A stretch of 64,000 bases of DNA from Holophagaceae bacterium (GTDB taxonomy: Bacteria > Acidobacteriota > Holophagae > Holophagales > Holophagaceae), in the NCBI GenBank assembly GCA_016722505.1, contig JADKJH010000001.1:1178001-1242000 (forward strand). The letters run 5' to 3'. Every line of letters begins with the position of its first letter. Position 1 is the first letter of the stretch. The notes below the pieces were generated by a model that made no database searches, had not been told where the DNA came from, and saw only the letters and a program-made list of their open reading frames with translations. Below, piece by piece: positions 8,379 through 17,026 of the stretch. The translations under genes were made by a program, and so were the position numbers.

Positions 8379-9029
8379 ATGCGTTTCCGACCCTTTCTGA
8401 CCCTTGGGCTCATGACGACTGCCCTGGCTGCCGCACCAGACGAGTTTCTTCGTCAAGACGTCCATCAACCCACCTTGCAAGACGCCGCACTCAGCGGCAC
8501 ATCCAGGAGTGACACCGTGACCAATACCCACCAGACGAAGATCCGCCCCTTGCCCGTAGGCCCGCTACAGATCGAGTTGCGCTTTCGGCTCCGGATCCCG
8601 CCTGCGGAAGCCTTCGATCTCGTCGCGAACCGCCTCCCCGAATGGTTCGGCGCCATCCACTCGATCAAGTGGGATCACTCCCGTTCGGCTACGGGGCCTG
8701 GCCAGACGGGCGCTTGCTCGGAGCGTGTTTGCGATTTCGGTGGCAAGGCCCTTCGGGAAGAAATTGTGGCGTTCGAGCCGGGGCGGAGTTATTCCTACCG
8801 CGCCGACATGGCCCGCTCGGAAATGAAAATGCCTCTCTCCGACCACCTTGGTTCCTTCGTGATAGAACAGGCCGAGGGTGGGTCCGTGGTCACCTGGAAG
8901 CAATACTTTCGGGCCCGTTGGTACATGCCCGCCTTCATGCTCCGTTGGCAGATGCGCGATCGCATGATGCGGCCCGCCATCAACGGACTCATCTCAAAAT
9001 ATGGGGGCGAATGGCTCACCATCCCGTGA
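8379..9029 (+). CDS. Exported SRPBCC-family (START/polyketide cyclase-like) protein
   Basis: The ATG at 8379 follows GGAGA; an earlier in-frame codon at 8253 is rejected because it runs through the promoter region. The 216-residue product begins with a probable signal peptide (RFRPFLTLGLMTTALAAAP). The rest has the SRPBCC pattern: an N-terminal strand (LQIELRFRLRIPPAEAFDLV), a long central sheet (REEIVAFEPGRSYSYRAD, GSVVTWKQYFRARW) and a C-terminal helix. Such proteins bind hydrophobic ligands; the ligand here is unknown. It is divergent from the LysR gene, its likely regulator. Confidence 0.7.
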   Translation: MRFRPFLTLGLMTTALAAAPDEFLRQDVHQPTLQDAALSGTSRSDTVTNTHQTKIRPLPVGPLQIELRFRLRIPPAEAFDLVANRLPEWFGAIHSIKWDHSRSATGPGQTGACSERVCDFGGKALREEIVAFEPGRSYSYRADMARSEMKMPLSDHLGSFVIEQAEGGSVVTWKQYFRARWYMPAFMLRWQMRDRMMRPAINGLISKYGGEWLTIP

Positions 9030-9033
9030 AGGG

Positions 9034-9732
9034 CTAACGCGGATTCCCATATAGGCGGGCGAGCGTTCTGGGATGGACTCCCAAATGATCCAGCAGGGAG
9101 AATGTGTTCATGCATAGGAAGGCGCGCACGGGGCTGTGCTCGAACCTTCGGCCAGAAACACGCATCTCGGCGCGGACGGTTTCAATGCCCCCCATGCGGG
9201 ATAATTTCCGGACCAGTGCCACATCCTCCATGAGAGGTTTGCGAGGGAATCCGCCGCAGGCTCGAAACGTCGCAGTCTTCATGAAGATCCCTTGATCGCC
9301 GTAAGGAATTTTTGTCCAGTGGGAGCGCAGGTCGGCCAAGCGTAGGGTACGAGCTTTCCATCCGCTCCACTTTTCAGCAGCATGGCGAATGCGAAAGGCT
9401 CCCGCCGCGACACCTGGCCGTGACAGCGTGCTGGTGATCCACCCATGGGCTGTTGCGGGAAGGATCGCATCAGCGTGCAGGAATAGGAGTAGTTCGCCAC
9501 GAGCCACCTCTGCCCCTGCATTCTGTTGGGGACCACGTCCGCGCTCTGTACATCGGACTACGCAAGCACCCAGAGCCTCAGCCTGTTCCGGCGTCCCATC
9601 GGTGCTGCCCCCGTCCGCCACGATCAATTCCCACTCGCCTTCCAAATATTCGAATTGCTGCAAGCACCTATGGATCTGGTCCGATTCATTCCACGTGGGA
9701 ATGACGACGGAAATGAGCGAGCCAGAGGTCAA
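9034..9732 (-). CDS. Family 2 glycosyltransferase, rSAM/arsenosugar-associated (TIGR04283-like)
   Basis: The coding start is best placed at the TTG at 9732, which overlaps the stop of the upstream flavoprotein (TTGA) and follows GGGGAGG; upstream in-frame sequence reads as the shadow of that gene. The 232-residue product starts with the GT-A signature (ISVVIPTWNES, then VADGGSTDGT and FLHADAILP). This matches the compact GT2 enzymes found in radical SAM/arsenosugar clusters. In the pathway a glycosyl transfer would build the ribose-containing arsenical. It is the last gene of a six-gene coupled operon. Confidence 0.82.
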   Translation of the reverse strand: MTSGSLISVVIPTWNESDQIHRCLQQFEYLEGEWELIVADGGSTDGTPEQAEALGACVVRCTERGRGPQQNAGAEVARGELLLFLHADAILPATAHGWITSTLSRPGVAAGAFRIRHAAEKWSGWKARTLRLADLRSHWTKIPYGDQGIFMKTATFRACGGFPRKPLMEDVALVRKLSRMGGIETVRAEMRVSGRRFEHSPVRAFLCMNTFSLLDHLGVHPRTLARLYGNPR

Positions 9733-11240
9733 GCAGCGCCTCCCCGCCCAAGTCGGAACCAAAGCCCGAAGAATTTGAGGGCCATGGGCGTGAGGCGCCT
9801 TCGTTGTCCCTCGTCTCCGAGCCGTTTTAGAACTTCCGCTCCTGTGGGATAGGGATGGATGGTTTCCGATAGGGCGCGAAGGGTGGGATTCAAATGCAGG
9901 AGCAGCGCGGCTTCTCCGGCCCATTCCCCCGCGTGGCGCCCCACCAGCGTGATGCCCAGCACCCTGTCGGAACCCCGCTTCAGCACCGCCTGGACGAATC
10001 CTTGGTCGTCTTCCAGATAGCCCCGATCCGTTGCAGCCACATCCACTTTGAGTGTTTCCACCTCATAGCCCTGAGCTTCAGCCACTGCCTTTGTGAGGCC
10101 CACCTGAGCCACTTCGGGATCGGTGTAGGTGGCCCAGGGCACGATCATGTCCTTGGCTTTTCCTCGCCCCAGGAAGAAGGCATTGCGGAGCACCATCCGC
10201 GCCTGGGCATCGGCGGTATGGGTGAACTGGGGGCCCCCGGCCGCGTCCCCGGCGACGAAGACCCGGCGGTTGGTGGTGCGGCTGAAGGGATCGAGTTGCA
10301 GGCCCCTTCCTGCCAATTCGATTCCCGCTTCGGTGAGTCCGATCCCTTCAAGGTTTAGCCGTCGCCCTGCGGCTACGAGGATCGCATCCGCCTTCAATTC
10401 GGATTCGCCCTTTTCATTTTTTATCCGAATCAGCTTTTCTGCGCCTGGCAGCACGGAGATAGCCTCCGTCGCCTCCAGGACTTGGATGCCGTCCTGTTTG
10501 AACGCACGGCGGATGAAGTCTGCGGCGGCAGGTTCGTCCCGGGGAAGGATGCTGGCGCGCTCCACAAGGGTCACTTCACTGCCGAACCTTCGAAAGGCCT
10601 GGGCCATTTCGCAGCCGATGGGACCTCCGCCGAGCACGACGAGGCGCCGGGGCAATTCGGTGAGTGTGAAGAGTGTTTCGTTCGTGAAGAAGGGCGTCTG
10701 ATCAAGGCCGGGAATGGGCGGCACCAAGGCCCTGGCCCCGGTGGCGATGAGCGCCTTTCTGAATCGTAACGAAAGGCCGCCAACTTGAATGGCATCCGGG
10801 GTACTGAATCGCCCAGTGCCCAGGAAGACATCCACACCCGCTTTTCGTAGCCTTTCCGTGCTGTCGTGAACCGAAAGATCAGCCCTCAAGCGCCGCATCC
10901 GATCCATGACCGATGGGAAGTCCACCTCGACTGGACCGGTTTCCTTGATCCCAAATTCGGGTGCCTCACGCACCTCCTGGACCCGCCGGGCCGCCGCAAG
11001 GAGGGCCTTGCTGGGCACGCAACCGGAGTTCAAGCAGTCGCCGCCCAGCAGATGCTTTTCCACCAGGGCCACGCGCGCCCCAAGGCCCGCGGCGCCCATG
11101 GCAGCTACGAGACCCGCGGGTCCGCCGCCCAATACGACCAAGTCATATCTGGATTTCGGCGTTGGATTCACCCAGTCCGAAGGCGCCACCGACTTAAGCA
11201 GACGATCATCATGGGTGTTCATATCCAGAAGACCAATCAT
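9729..11240 (-). CDS. Mercuric reductase-like FAD pyridine nucleotide-disulfide oxidoreductase
   Basis: A 503-residue flavoprotein with an FAD-binding GGGPAG near residue 38, a redox-active CLNSGCVPSK motif near 70, an NAD-binding GGGPIG near 205 and an FAD motif VFVAGDAAGG near 335. The dimerisation domain ends with a HPYPT motif near 470. This is the family of lipoamide dehydrogenase and mercuric reductase; it lacks the N-terminal HMA domain and the C-terminal vicinal Cys pair of true MerA. Its ATG overlaps the stop of the TVP38 gene (ATGA) and is preceded by GGAG. Flavoproteins of this kind often sit beside TVP38 proteins in these clusters; the substrate is unknown. Confidence 0.85.
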   Translation of the reverse strand: MIGLLDMNTHDDRLLKSVAPSDWVNPTPKSRYDLVVLGGGPAGLVAAMGAAGLGARVALVEKHLLGGDCLNSGCVPSKALLAAARRVQEVREAPEFGIKETGPVEVDFPSVMDRMRRLRADLSVHDSTERLRKAGVDVFLGTGRFSTPDAIQVGGLSLRFRKALIATGARALVPPIPGLDQTPFFTNETLFTLTELPRRLVVLGGGPIGCEMAQAFRRFGSEVTLVERASILPRDEPAAADFIRRAFKQDGIQVLEATEAISVLPGAEKLIRIKNEKGESELKADAILVAAGRRLNLEGIGLTEAGIELAGRGLQLDPFSRTTNRRVFVAGDAAGGPQFTHTADAQARMVLRNAFFLGRGKAKDMIVPWATYTDPEVAQVGLTKAVAEAQGYEVETLKVDVAATDRGYLEDDQGFVQAVLKRGSDRVLGITLVGRHAGEWAGEAALLLHLNPTLRALSETIHPYPTGAEVLKRLGDEGQRRRLTPMALKFFGLWFRLGRGGAA

Positions 11241-11926
11241 GCTTGCTCCGTTCCGGGAAGTTGTTTCGCTAACGCTTTCCGGGCGATTTGAGTCACGCGA
11301 AGGGTGACGATGGCCGTGGCGAGGATGCCGATCCCAAGCATCCAGGGATTCGTGGGGTGGTTAGCGCCCAGCCCCGAGGCCTGCCCGGCGGCGGCGCCCA
11401 GAGACACGAAAAGGAAGGTTCCTGGCAGCATCGCGATCCAGGAAGCCAGCAGGTAGGGCAGCAGCGCCATTCCCGTCGCTCCCAGGGTCATATTCAACAC
11501 ATTGAAGGGAAACGCTGGGCTCAATCGAAGCAGGGCCACCAGACGCCAGCCCTCCTTAGCCACGGCCGCATCCAGCGCTCCCAAACGGGCATCCGATGAA
11601 GCCTTCGACCGCACCCAATCGCGGAAGAAACCTCTCCCCAGCAAGAAAGCCAACAGCGCGCCCAGTGTGCTGGCTGGAGAGACCACCAACGTTCCCTTGA
11701 GCGGGCCATAAATGACGCCTGCGGCCAGCGTGAGGGGAAGGGCGGGGAAGCCCACACCGGCTAAGAGGGCATAGATCACGATGAAGGCCAAAACACCCAA
11801 CGCTCCGGCGCCGCCCACCCAGCTACTGAATCCTTGGAGCCAGGCCTGAAGAGGCAGAAATCGCGCTGCTATGAAAACCAGAATCACCATCGCCAAAGCG
11901 AGGAGAGCCTTGGTCCGGGCGGTCAC
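11237..11926 (-). CDS. TVP38/TMEM64 (DedA-superfamily) membrane protein
   Basis: A 229-residue integral membrane protein with an N-terminal helix (9-28), helices around 40-75, the conserved G-x-x-x-G-P-L-K-G-T segment near 95 and an LLRLSPAFPFNVLN motif near 140, typical of VTT/TVP38 proteins. Translation starts at GTG (11926), overlapping the stop of the PiT gene as GTGA and preceded by GGGGGA. The family is linked to lipid or small-solute movement. In this operon it may handle a membrane step, which is inference. Confidence 0.85.
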   Translation of the reverse strand: MTARTKALLALAMVILVFIAARFLPLQAWLQGFSSWVGGAGALGVLAFIVIYALLAGVGFPALPLTLAAGVIYGPLKGTLVVSPASTLGALLAFLLGRGFFRDWVRSKASSDARLGALDAAVAKEGWRLVALLRLSPAFPFNVLNMTLGATGMALLPYLLASWIAMLPGTFLFVSLGAAAGQASGLGANHPTNPWMLGIGILATAIVTLRVTQIARKALAKQLPGTEQA

Positions 11927-13029
11927 TGGATCCCCCCAAGCACCACAACCATCACTGCGGCCAAGGCGGCAGCCAGCGGGAGCGTCGTCACCCAGGCGGT
12001 AAGAATTCGGGCGAGGGTCTTGGTTTGGAACTCACCCCGGCTCGCACCCGCGCCCACCAGCGCTCCAGTGGCCACATGGGTCGTGGAAACCGGGACGCCC
12101 CAACGCGAAGCCAGGAGCACCAGGAATGCCGTTGCCAGATTTCCTGCCAGGGCGTCTGGTTCACGGCCCTCCAGGTGGGTGATTTTCTGGCTCATGGTGG
12201 CGGTGACGCCCTTCGCCAGGAACCAACCTCCGATGCCCATGGCGAGGGCCACGGAGACAATGGCTCCAGACTTTCCAAAGAGGGCCAGCGGAAGTAATAC
12301 CGCAGCGATCTTTGGGGTGTCATTGAGCCCGCGCGCGAAGCTGACCGCCCCACCGGAAAGAATGTGAAGTCCACGAAGCGCCAGTGCTCTCGGAGGCATC
12401 AGCACGAATCCTCCCTCAAGCTTGCACTCAGGGTAGGTCCCAACCTGGAGCGCCACACCGGATGTCATCAGGAGTGCGCCTTCAGGTGAAACCACAGAGG
12501 CACACACACCCACGCAGGCGCAATCACTGGCGCCCGCAGCAGGGGTTAATGCCCGGATCAATGGTGTGAGGACCCAGGTGACGGCCAATGCAAGGACCGG
12601 GCTCAGCAAGAGCGGGCCCGCCAATTTTTTCACCACCATCGCCCAAGCGACCTGGCCATGTCCCAGCACCAGGCCTGCTCCGATGAGACCGCCTAGAAGA
12701 GCGTGGGTCGTGGAGACAGGAAGCGAGAGTCGCGTGGCCAGGGCCACGGTGCCCGCCGCCGCCAGCGCGACGCTGGGCAGGAAGGCCGGATTAGCCGTCA
12801 CCTGGGCGGCCACAAGGCCCTGGCCGCTGAAGGACTTCAACAATGCCGCACCCCAGAACAACGCGAAGAGGGACCCCGCCAAGGTGGTCCAGAATCCCCA
12901 GGCGAGTCCGCTCCTGGATGCGAGCACACCGCTGCCGATGAGCGTGGCCACGGGCTTGCCGTTGGCGTTGGCGCCATTCGCCAGCGCGAGCCCCAGGCCC
13001 GCGAGGGCCACAAGGAAGAGCATCAGCAT
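11923..13029 (-). CDS. PiT-family inorganic phosphate transporter with a Cys-rich central loop
   Basis: The ATG at 13029 follows AGGAG; an in-frame extension to 13179 would lie inside the radical SAM gene. The 368-residue protein is strongly hydrophobic and has two PiT signatures: ANGANANGKPVATL near the N-terminus and GLNDTPKIAAVLL in the second half, plus paired PVSTTH motifs (near 105 and 320). PiT proteins carry phosphate with cations and admit arsenate. The central loop holds Cys 170, 172, 176 and 202, not a usual PiT feature in my knowledge. Position between arsS and TVP38 suggests a role in phosphate/arsenic movement. Confidence 0.88.
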   Translation of the reverse strand: MLMLFLVALAGLGLALANGANANGKPVATLIGSGVLASRSGLAWGFWTTLAGSLFALFWGAALLKSFSGQGLVAAQVTANPAFLPSVALAAAGTVALATRLSLPVSTTHALLGGLIGAGLVLGHGQVAWAMVVKKLAGPLLLSPVLALAVTWVLTPLIRALTPAAGASDCACVGVCASVVSPEGALLMTSGVALQVGTYPECKLEGGFVLMPPRALALRGLHILSGGAVSFARGLNDTPKIAAVLLPLALFGKSGAIVSVALAMGIGGWFLAKGVTATMSQKITHLEGREPDALAGNLATAFLVLLASRWGVPVSTTHVATGALVGAGASRGEFQTKTLARILTAWVTTLPLAAALAAVMVVVLGGIQ

Positions 13030-13051
13030 GGGAACGCTCCTGAGGGCGGAT

Positions 13052-14038
13052 TCATGCCAGGCTCCCGCCACAACTGGAGCCGCACCCGGCTGTGCAGCCG
13101 AGGCAATGGTCCCCGGTGGTGATCTTTGATCCGCTGAATTCATCCAGGCTGTCGATGGTCCACACCGTGGCTCCCCCACCTTCTGGAAGGTCCAGCATCT
13201 GATTGAAGTCGCAGTCGTAGATGCGCCCGTCCCAGCTCACGCTGAGCAGGTTCCGGCACATGACATTTGGAACAGTCTCGGGATTGAAGGCTGCCGCCAA
13301 TTTACCCATGTATTGCGATTCCCGATTCTCCCGGCGGAGCTGTTCGCGGAAGCGTTTGATGGGCATGTTCGTGATGGCGAACAGGCGATTGAAGCGGATG
13401 CCAAAGTCCTCGGCCAGGTGCTGCTTGTATTCGAGCTCCAGAGCGGCCTGGGGCGGCGGAAGGGAGACGCCCTGAGGATTGAACACGAGGTCCAGATCCA
13501 ACCCAGACCCAGGAATCCCATACCCTAATTCGTTGAGCCGCTGGAGGGCGCGGATGCTCAGATCAAAGACGCCATTGCCTCGCTGCTTGTCCACATTGAC
13601 CCTGCTATAGCATGGGAGCGAAGCCACCACCTGGACCTGGTTATCGGCCAAATATTGGGCCAGGTGCTCCTGCCCAGGCTCGAACAAGACCGTGAGATTG
13701 CACCGGTCAATGACCTGCATCCCCAAGCGCCGGGCGCCTTCCACAAGCGGGCGGAATACTTCGTGAAGTTCAGGCGCGCCGCCTGTGAGATCCAGCGTGT
13801 GAAGCGCCGAGCTGTCCGCCGCTAGCTCCAGGATCCGCTGGGCGGTGTCCAGGGTCATGCGCTCGGTGCGCAGGGGCCCCGCTTCCACATGGCAGTGGGC
13901 GCAAGCCTGGTTGCAGTAGCGCCCCACATTGATTTGAAGAATTTCCACTGCCCGGCGGGAAAGCGGCGGCAACCCGCGCTGGGCGAGCAGGTCGTCGAAA
14001 GCGCAGGCTGCGCGAAGGGGTTCGAGGGTCTTTAGCAT
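13052..14038 (-). CDS. arsS: ArsS-like radical SAM/Cys-rich domain protein
   Basis: The ATG at 14038 follows the ArsM stop by 7 nt and has GAGGA in front; upstream in-frame codons lie inside ArsM. The 328-residue product has the radical SAM cluster motif CNQACAHC (CxxxCxxC) near residue 45, the GGAPE motif near 88 and a Cys-rich C-terminus (DHCLGCTAGCGSSCGG). This is the rSAM/Cys-rich architecture assigned to ArsS, which transfers the deoxyadenosyl group to dimethylarsinite in arsenosugar synthesis. Its neighbours, an ArsM-like methyltransferase and two dedicated transferases, support this. All Cys codons are TGC/TGT; no selenocysteine TGA is seen. Confidence 0.88.
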   Translation of the reverse strand: MLKTLEPLRAACAFDDLLAQRGLPPLSRRAVEILQINVGRYCNQACAHCHVEAGPLRTERMTLDTAQRILELAADSSALHTLDLTGGAPELHEVFRPLVEGARRLGMQVIDRCNLTVLFEPGQEHLAQYLADNQVQVVASLPCYSRVNVDKQRGNGVFDLSIRALQRLNELGYGIPGSGLDLDLVFNPQGVSLPPPQAALELEYKQHLAEDFGIRFNRLFAITNMPIKRFREQLRRENRESQYMGKLAAAFNPETVPNVMCRNLLSVSWDGRIYDCDFNQMLDLPEGGGATVWTIDSLDEFSGSKITTGDHCLGCTAGCGSSCGGSLA

Positions 14039-14045
14039 GGCATCC

Positions 14046-15194
14046 TCAGCAGCAGCCATTGGGACCACACGTTCCGGTCCCGTGGAGCGCCTTCAGGCCC
14101 GTGCCGTCTCGGCGCAGTGGTTCGCTCCCGCAAGGGAAGGGGAGGATTTCGGCGAGTGGCGCTTCTGGCGCCAGGTGCTCGAACTGATGCGCGTAAGGCT
14201 CCCGGCAGTAGATCTCAAATGTCTTTGCGCAGACGGCGGTGGGCACGCCCCGATGCAGCACGTGGCCGTCATCATCCGTCACCTGCTTCCAAGGTCCCTT
14301 GTAGATGACCGCCTGGCCGTGGTCCCAGCAGGCGCCCTCCTTGCCCTTGTAAGCGATCACCGTGACGGAGCGGAAGGCGATGCCTTCGACCACCTGCCAC
14401 GGCTCCGCATCCCACTTCTCCAACGTGATGCCATAGAACCCGGCATCCTCGAAGGCCTTCAGGAACGCTTCTTCCTGGAATGATCCAGAAATGCAGCCGC
14501 TCCATAGCTCCGGGTCCTGTTGAAGCGCTTCTGGAATCTCGCGGTCGCTTACGATATCCGAGATCACAGCGCGCCCTCCGCGCTTGAGCACGCGATGGAT
14601 TTCGCGGAACAACCGGCCTTTCTCCTCCGTGGCAACGAGGTTGAGCACACAGTTGGAGACCACAACGTCCACGCTCTCGGCCGCCACCAAAGGAAACTCA
14701 GAGCGAAGACGTGCGATCTCACCATTGAGCCGGTCCAGGGAGGGCAAATCGCCCACGGGACGCCGTTTCAATGATTCTTCCAGCAATTCCAGGTTCAGTT
14801 CCAACTCCTGGATACGGCCTTTTCGGAATTCCACGTTGTCGTAACCGAGCGACCGGGCAACCTCAACATTCGCCCGGCGTGCGAGGTCCAGCATGTCGTC
14901 GTTCATGTCCACGCCGATGACCCGGCCCTCGGCCCCCACGATCTGGGCCGCAATGAAGGCGATCTTACCGGTGCCAGAGCCGAGATCCAGAACGGTTTCA
15001 CCTTTCCGGACGTAGCGGGAAGGATCCCCACACCCGTAATCCCGCTCCAGGACCTCCTGGGGGATCACCTTAAGAAATTGCGGATCGTATTGCACCGGGC
15101 AGCAAAGTTCAGGTTGAAGGCTTTTCGCACCCTCGCTGTAGCGGGAACGCACTGCAGATTCCACATCCGCGGAAGTTTGAAGGATGGTCGTCAT
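14046..15194 (-). CDS. arsM: ArsM-like arsenite S-adenosylmethionine methyltransferase (arsenosugar type)
   Basis: The ATG at 15194 is preceded by AGAGGTG; upstream in-frame sequence overlaps the divergent gene's leader. The 382-residue product has a Rossmann methyltransferase domain (about 60-250): VLDLGSGTGKIAF is SAM motif I, GVDMNDDML follows, and DVVVSNCVLNLV is the typical ArsM segment with its Cys. Cys pairs occur early (ELCCPVQYD) and at the C-terminus (TCGPNGCC), candidates for binding As(III). A C-terminal extension of about 110 residues separates it from simple ArsM. It is the first gene of the operon. Confidence 0.87.
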   Translation of the reverse strand: MTTILQTSADVESAVRSRYSEGAKSLQPELCCPVQYDPQFLKVIPQEVLERDYGCGDPSRYVRKGETVLDLGSGTGKIAFIAAQIVGAEGRVIGVDMNDDMLDLARRANVEVARSLGYDNVEFRKGRIQELELNLELLEESLKRRPVGDLPSLDRLNGEIARLRSEFPLVAAESVDVVVSNCVLNLVATEEKGRLFREIHRVLKRGGRAVISDIVSDREIPEALQQDPELWSGCISGSFQEEAFLKAFEDAGFYGITLEKWDAEPWQVVEGIAFRSVTVIAYKGKEGACWDHGQAVIYKGPWKQVTDDDGHVLHRGVPTAVCAKTFEIYCREPYAHQFEHLAPEAPLAEILPFPCGSEPLRRDGTGLKALHGTGTCGPNGCC

Positions 15195-15282
15195 CGGGCA
15201 CCTCTGATCGACTTGGGGTGCAGGGGACGGGTTCCGTGTTACATCGAAGTTGTTGAGTGCAACCCATACCCAAGGAGTTGCC

Positions 15283-15981
15283 GTGGGGAAAGAGAAGGCG
15301 TTGATCGTGTTTGCCAAGGCTCCTCGGCTAGGCAAGGTGAAGACACGCCTGGCCGTGGGTCTAGGCGAGGAAGCCGCCCTTCGGGTTTACCGGCAGCTGG
15401 CAGAAGGGATCTGGGCGAAATTGCGGGTGGCTCAAAAGCAAGGAGCCTTCTCACTCTGGCTCTGCTTTGATCCTCCTGAAATGAAATCCGAAATCCGGTC
15501 CTGGCTTGAAGGCGCCGACCGCTACCTTCCTCAGATTTCTGGAAACCTTGGCTCCAGATTGGCGTCTGCTCTCAATTCTGCTTTTTCTGATGGGCATCAA
15601 CAGGTCGCAGTCATCGGGACTGATTCACCCGCCACGACACCTGAGCGGATTCTGGAGGCCTTTTCAATGCTTGGGCGAGGGCGGATCGTCCTGGGGCCAA
15701 GTCTTGACGGAGGCTTCTATCTGATGGCGCTCGCTGATCCCAGGCCCGATTTGGGAAACCTTCTGGAAGAAATCCCCTGGAGCAGCCCGGACACGCTGGC
15801 CGCTCTCGTTGGTGGCGTGCGCTGCCTCGATCTACGCTTTGAGCTTCTCCCATATGCTCGCGACATCGATACGCCGGAAGACCTAGAGGCCCACTGTCTT
15901 AGCGCCGAGAATGCCTTTTCCCCGCTGTTTAATCCTTTGAACTGTTCAATTCCTGGGAATCCGGCCCCACAAAATCTGTAA
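15283..15981 (+). CDS. rSAM/arsenosugar-associated transferase, DUF2064 type (TIGR04282-like)
   Basis: The start is a GTG at 15283 with a strong AAGGAG five bases upstream; the ORF could extend to 15250 but lacks such a site there. The 232-residue product begins KEKALIVFAKAPRLGKVKTRLA, the nucleotide-transferase-like signature of CofC/DUF2064 proteins, with VIGTDSPATTPERI and GPSLDGGFYLMAL later. These proteins accompany radical SAM/arsenosugar clusters. It is divergent from arsM, so a shared promoter region of about 90 bp serves both. The substrate is not known to me. Confidence 0.85.
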   Translation: MGKEKALIVFAKAPRLGKVKTRLAVGLGEEAALRVYRQLAEGIWAKLRVAQKQGAFSLWLCFDPPEMKSEIRSWLEGADRYLPQISGNLGSRLASALNSAFSDGHQQVAVIGTDSPATTPERILEAFSMLGRGRIVLGPSLDGGFYLMALADPRPDLGNLLEEIPWSSPDTLAALVGGVRCLDLRFELLPYARDIDTPEDLEAHCLSAENAFSPLFNPLNCSIPGNPAPQNL

Positions 15982-15998
15982 GGGCATCTCCTCGGACA

Positions 15999-16256
15999 TC
16001 AGGATTTAGATGTCTCCCGGATATTTTTTAAAAACCGGTCGTATGTTTCCTTAGCTTCCGCGGGGGCCTCCGCAGGAGCGCGAAGGACCTCCTTGGCGAA
16101 TGTCGGAAGGGTCTGAAGCGTGTGGAGAAGCCCATCGCAAACCTTGCACATCATAAGGTGGATCCGGATCCCCATCCGCCTGCTCAAGGGCAGCTTGCCT
16201 TCCATATATTCCGTGAGGTTTTCACGCACATCTTTGCAAGAGGGCATCAAATTCAT
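15999..16256 (-). CDS. Zinc-finger anti-sigma factor candidate (zf-HC2-like)
   Basis: An 85-residue protein with C7, then HLMMCKVC near 33-40, giving the C...HxxxCxxC pattern of zinc-containing anti-sigma domains. There is no clear membrane helix. It lies 43 nt downstream of the ECF sigma factor gene on the same strand, the standard arrangement of a sigma factor and its soluble ZAS-type antagonist. Confidence 0.75.
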   Translation of the reverse strand: MNLMPSCKDVRENLTEYMEGKLPLSRRMGIRIHLMMCKVCDGLLHTLQTLPTFAKEVLRAPAEAPAEAKETYDRFLKNIRETSKS

Positions 16257-16299
16257 GGGTGAGCCTCCTGTCCCGTGGGCCTACGCTCAAGCTCCGGCC

Positions 16300-16905
16300 T
16301 CATGTCGGCCTCCCGAGCACAAAGGGCCGCATCCGTTCCAAAACGAACAACCTCCCCCGATGGAGCCGCTGCCTCACCACCGAAGCCGAAATTTCGAGAT
16401 GTTCGGCGATGGCCTCCGTGGTCCAGTCTTCGAGATCCTTCAGGATGAAAACCACTCGGTGCGCATCGGACATCTTGTCGAGAACCGCCATCATTTTTTC
16501 CCGCATTTCTTTATGTTCGATCTTGTTGAATGCATCGGGGTCCGTGCTCCATCGCAGGGAAGCATCAGCATCCATGGGGCGTCCCTCATCGGGATTTTGT
16601 GACACCAAATCTTCCATGGCGTCTTCCTTCCGCCTTACCCGTGCCCGCCGGACCATCAGGGCATTGTTGATGCAAACCCTGTAGGCCCAGGAGCTGAAAG
16701 CACTGCGGCCTTCGAACTTTGGCAAGTCCCGATGGATAGCCATCAAGGCGTCCTGAAGGGCGTCCTGGGAATCTGCCCTGTCCCCCAGGATGCGATAGAT
16801 GGCGTTGTAGAACATGGGCAGGTGCGGTTCTACCAGGGCCCCGAATGCATCGGAATCCCCATTTATGGCACGTTCAAGGACGTGAGTCCCGTTGGGCGTT
16901 TCCAT
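16300..16905 (-). CDS. ECF-type RNA polymerase sigma factor
   Basis: A 201-residue sigma-70-family protein. Region 2 is visible as YRILGDRADSQDALQDALMAIHRDL with FSSWAYRVCINNAL after it (about 35-85), and region 4 as VFILKDLEDWTTEAIAEHLEISASVVRQRLHRGR (about 150-190). Between them is an acidic linker. The companion zinc-finger gene follows. It is divergent from the Rrf2 gene. Confidence 0.92.
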   Translation of the reverse strand: METPNGTHVLERAINGDSDAFGALVEPHLPMFYNAIYRILGDRADSQDALQDALMAIHRDLPKFEGRSAFSSWAYRVCINNALMVRRARVRRKEDAMEDLVSQNPDEGRPMDADASLRWSTDPDAFNKIEHKEMREKMMAVLDKMSDAHRVVFILKDLEDWTTEAIAEHLEISASVVRQRLHRGRLFVLERMRPFVLGRPT

Positions 16906-16942
16906 GGTTACCTAAAAAATTTTAACCAATCCCAGGCTGGGG

Positions 16943-16959
16943 TTGTGACAAACATCACC
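16943..16959. promoter_or_regulatory. CRP/FNR-family dyad
   Basis: TTGTGACAAACATCACC contains TGTGA-N6-TCAC, one base off the CRP-like TGTGA-N6-TCACA dyad and close to HcpR-type sites. It lies between the divergent sigma factor and the Rrf2/respiratory operon, 68 bp before the Rrf2 start. Confidence 0.45.
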
Positions 16960-17026
16960 TGCTTGAAACTTGAATTTGATGACTTCATTTATATTGTTAT
17001 AGAATTGGTAATCTTTCTGGAGCGTC

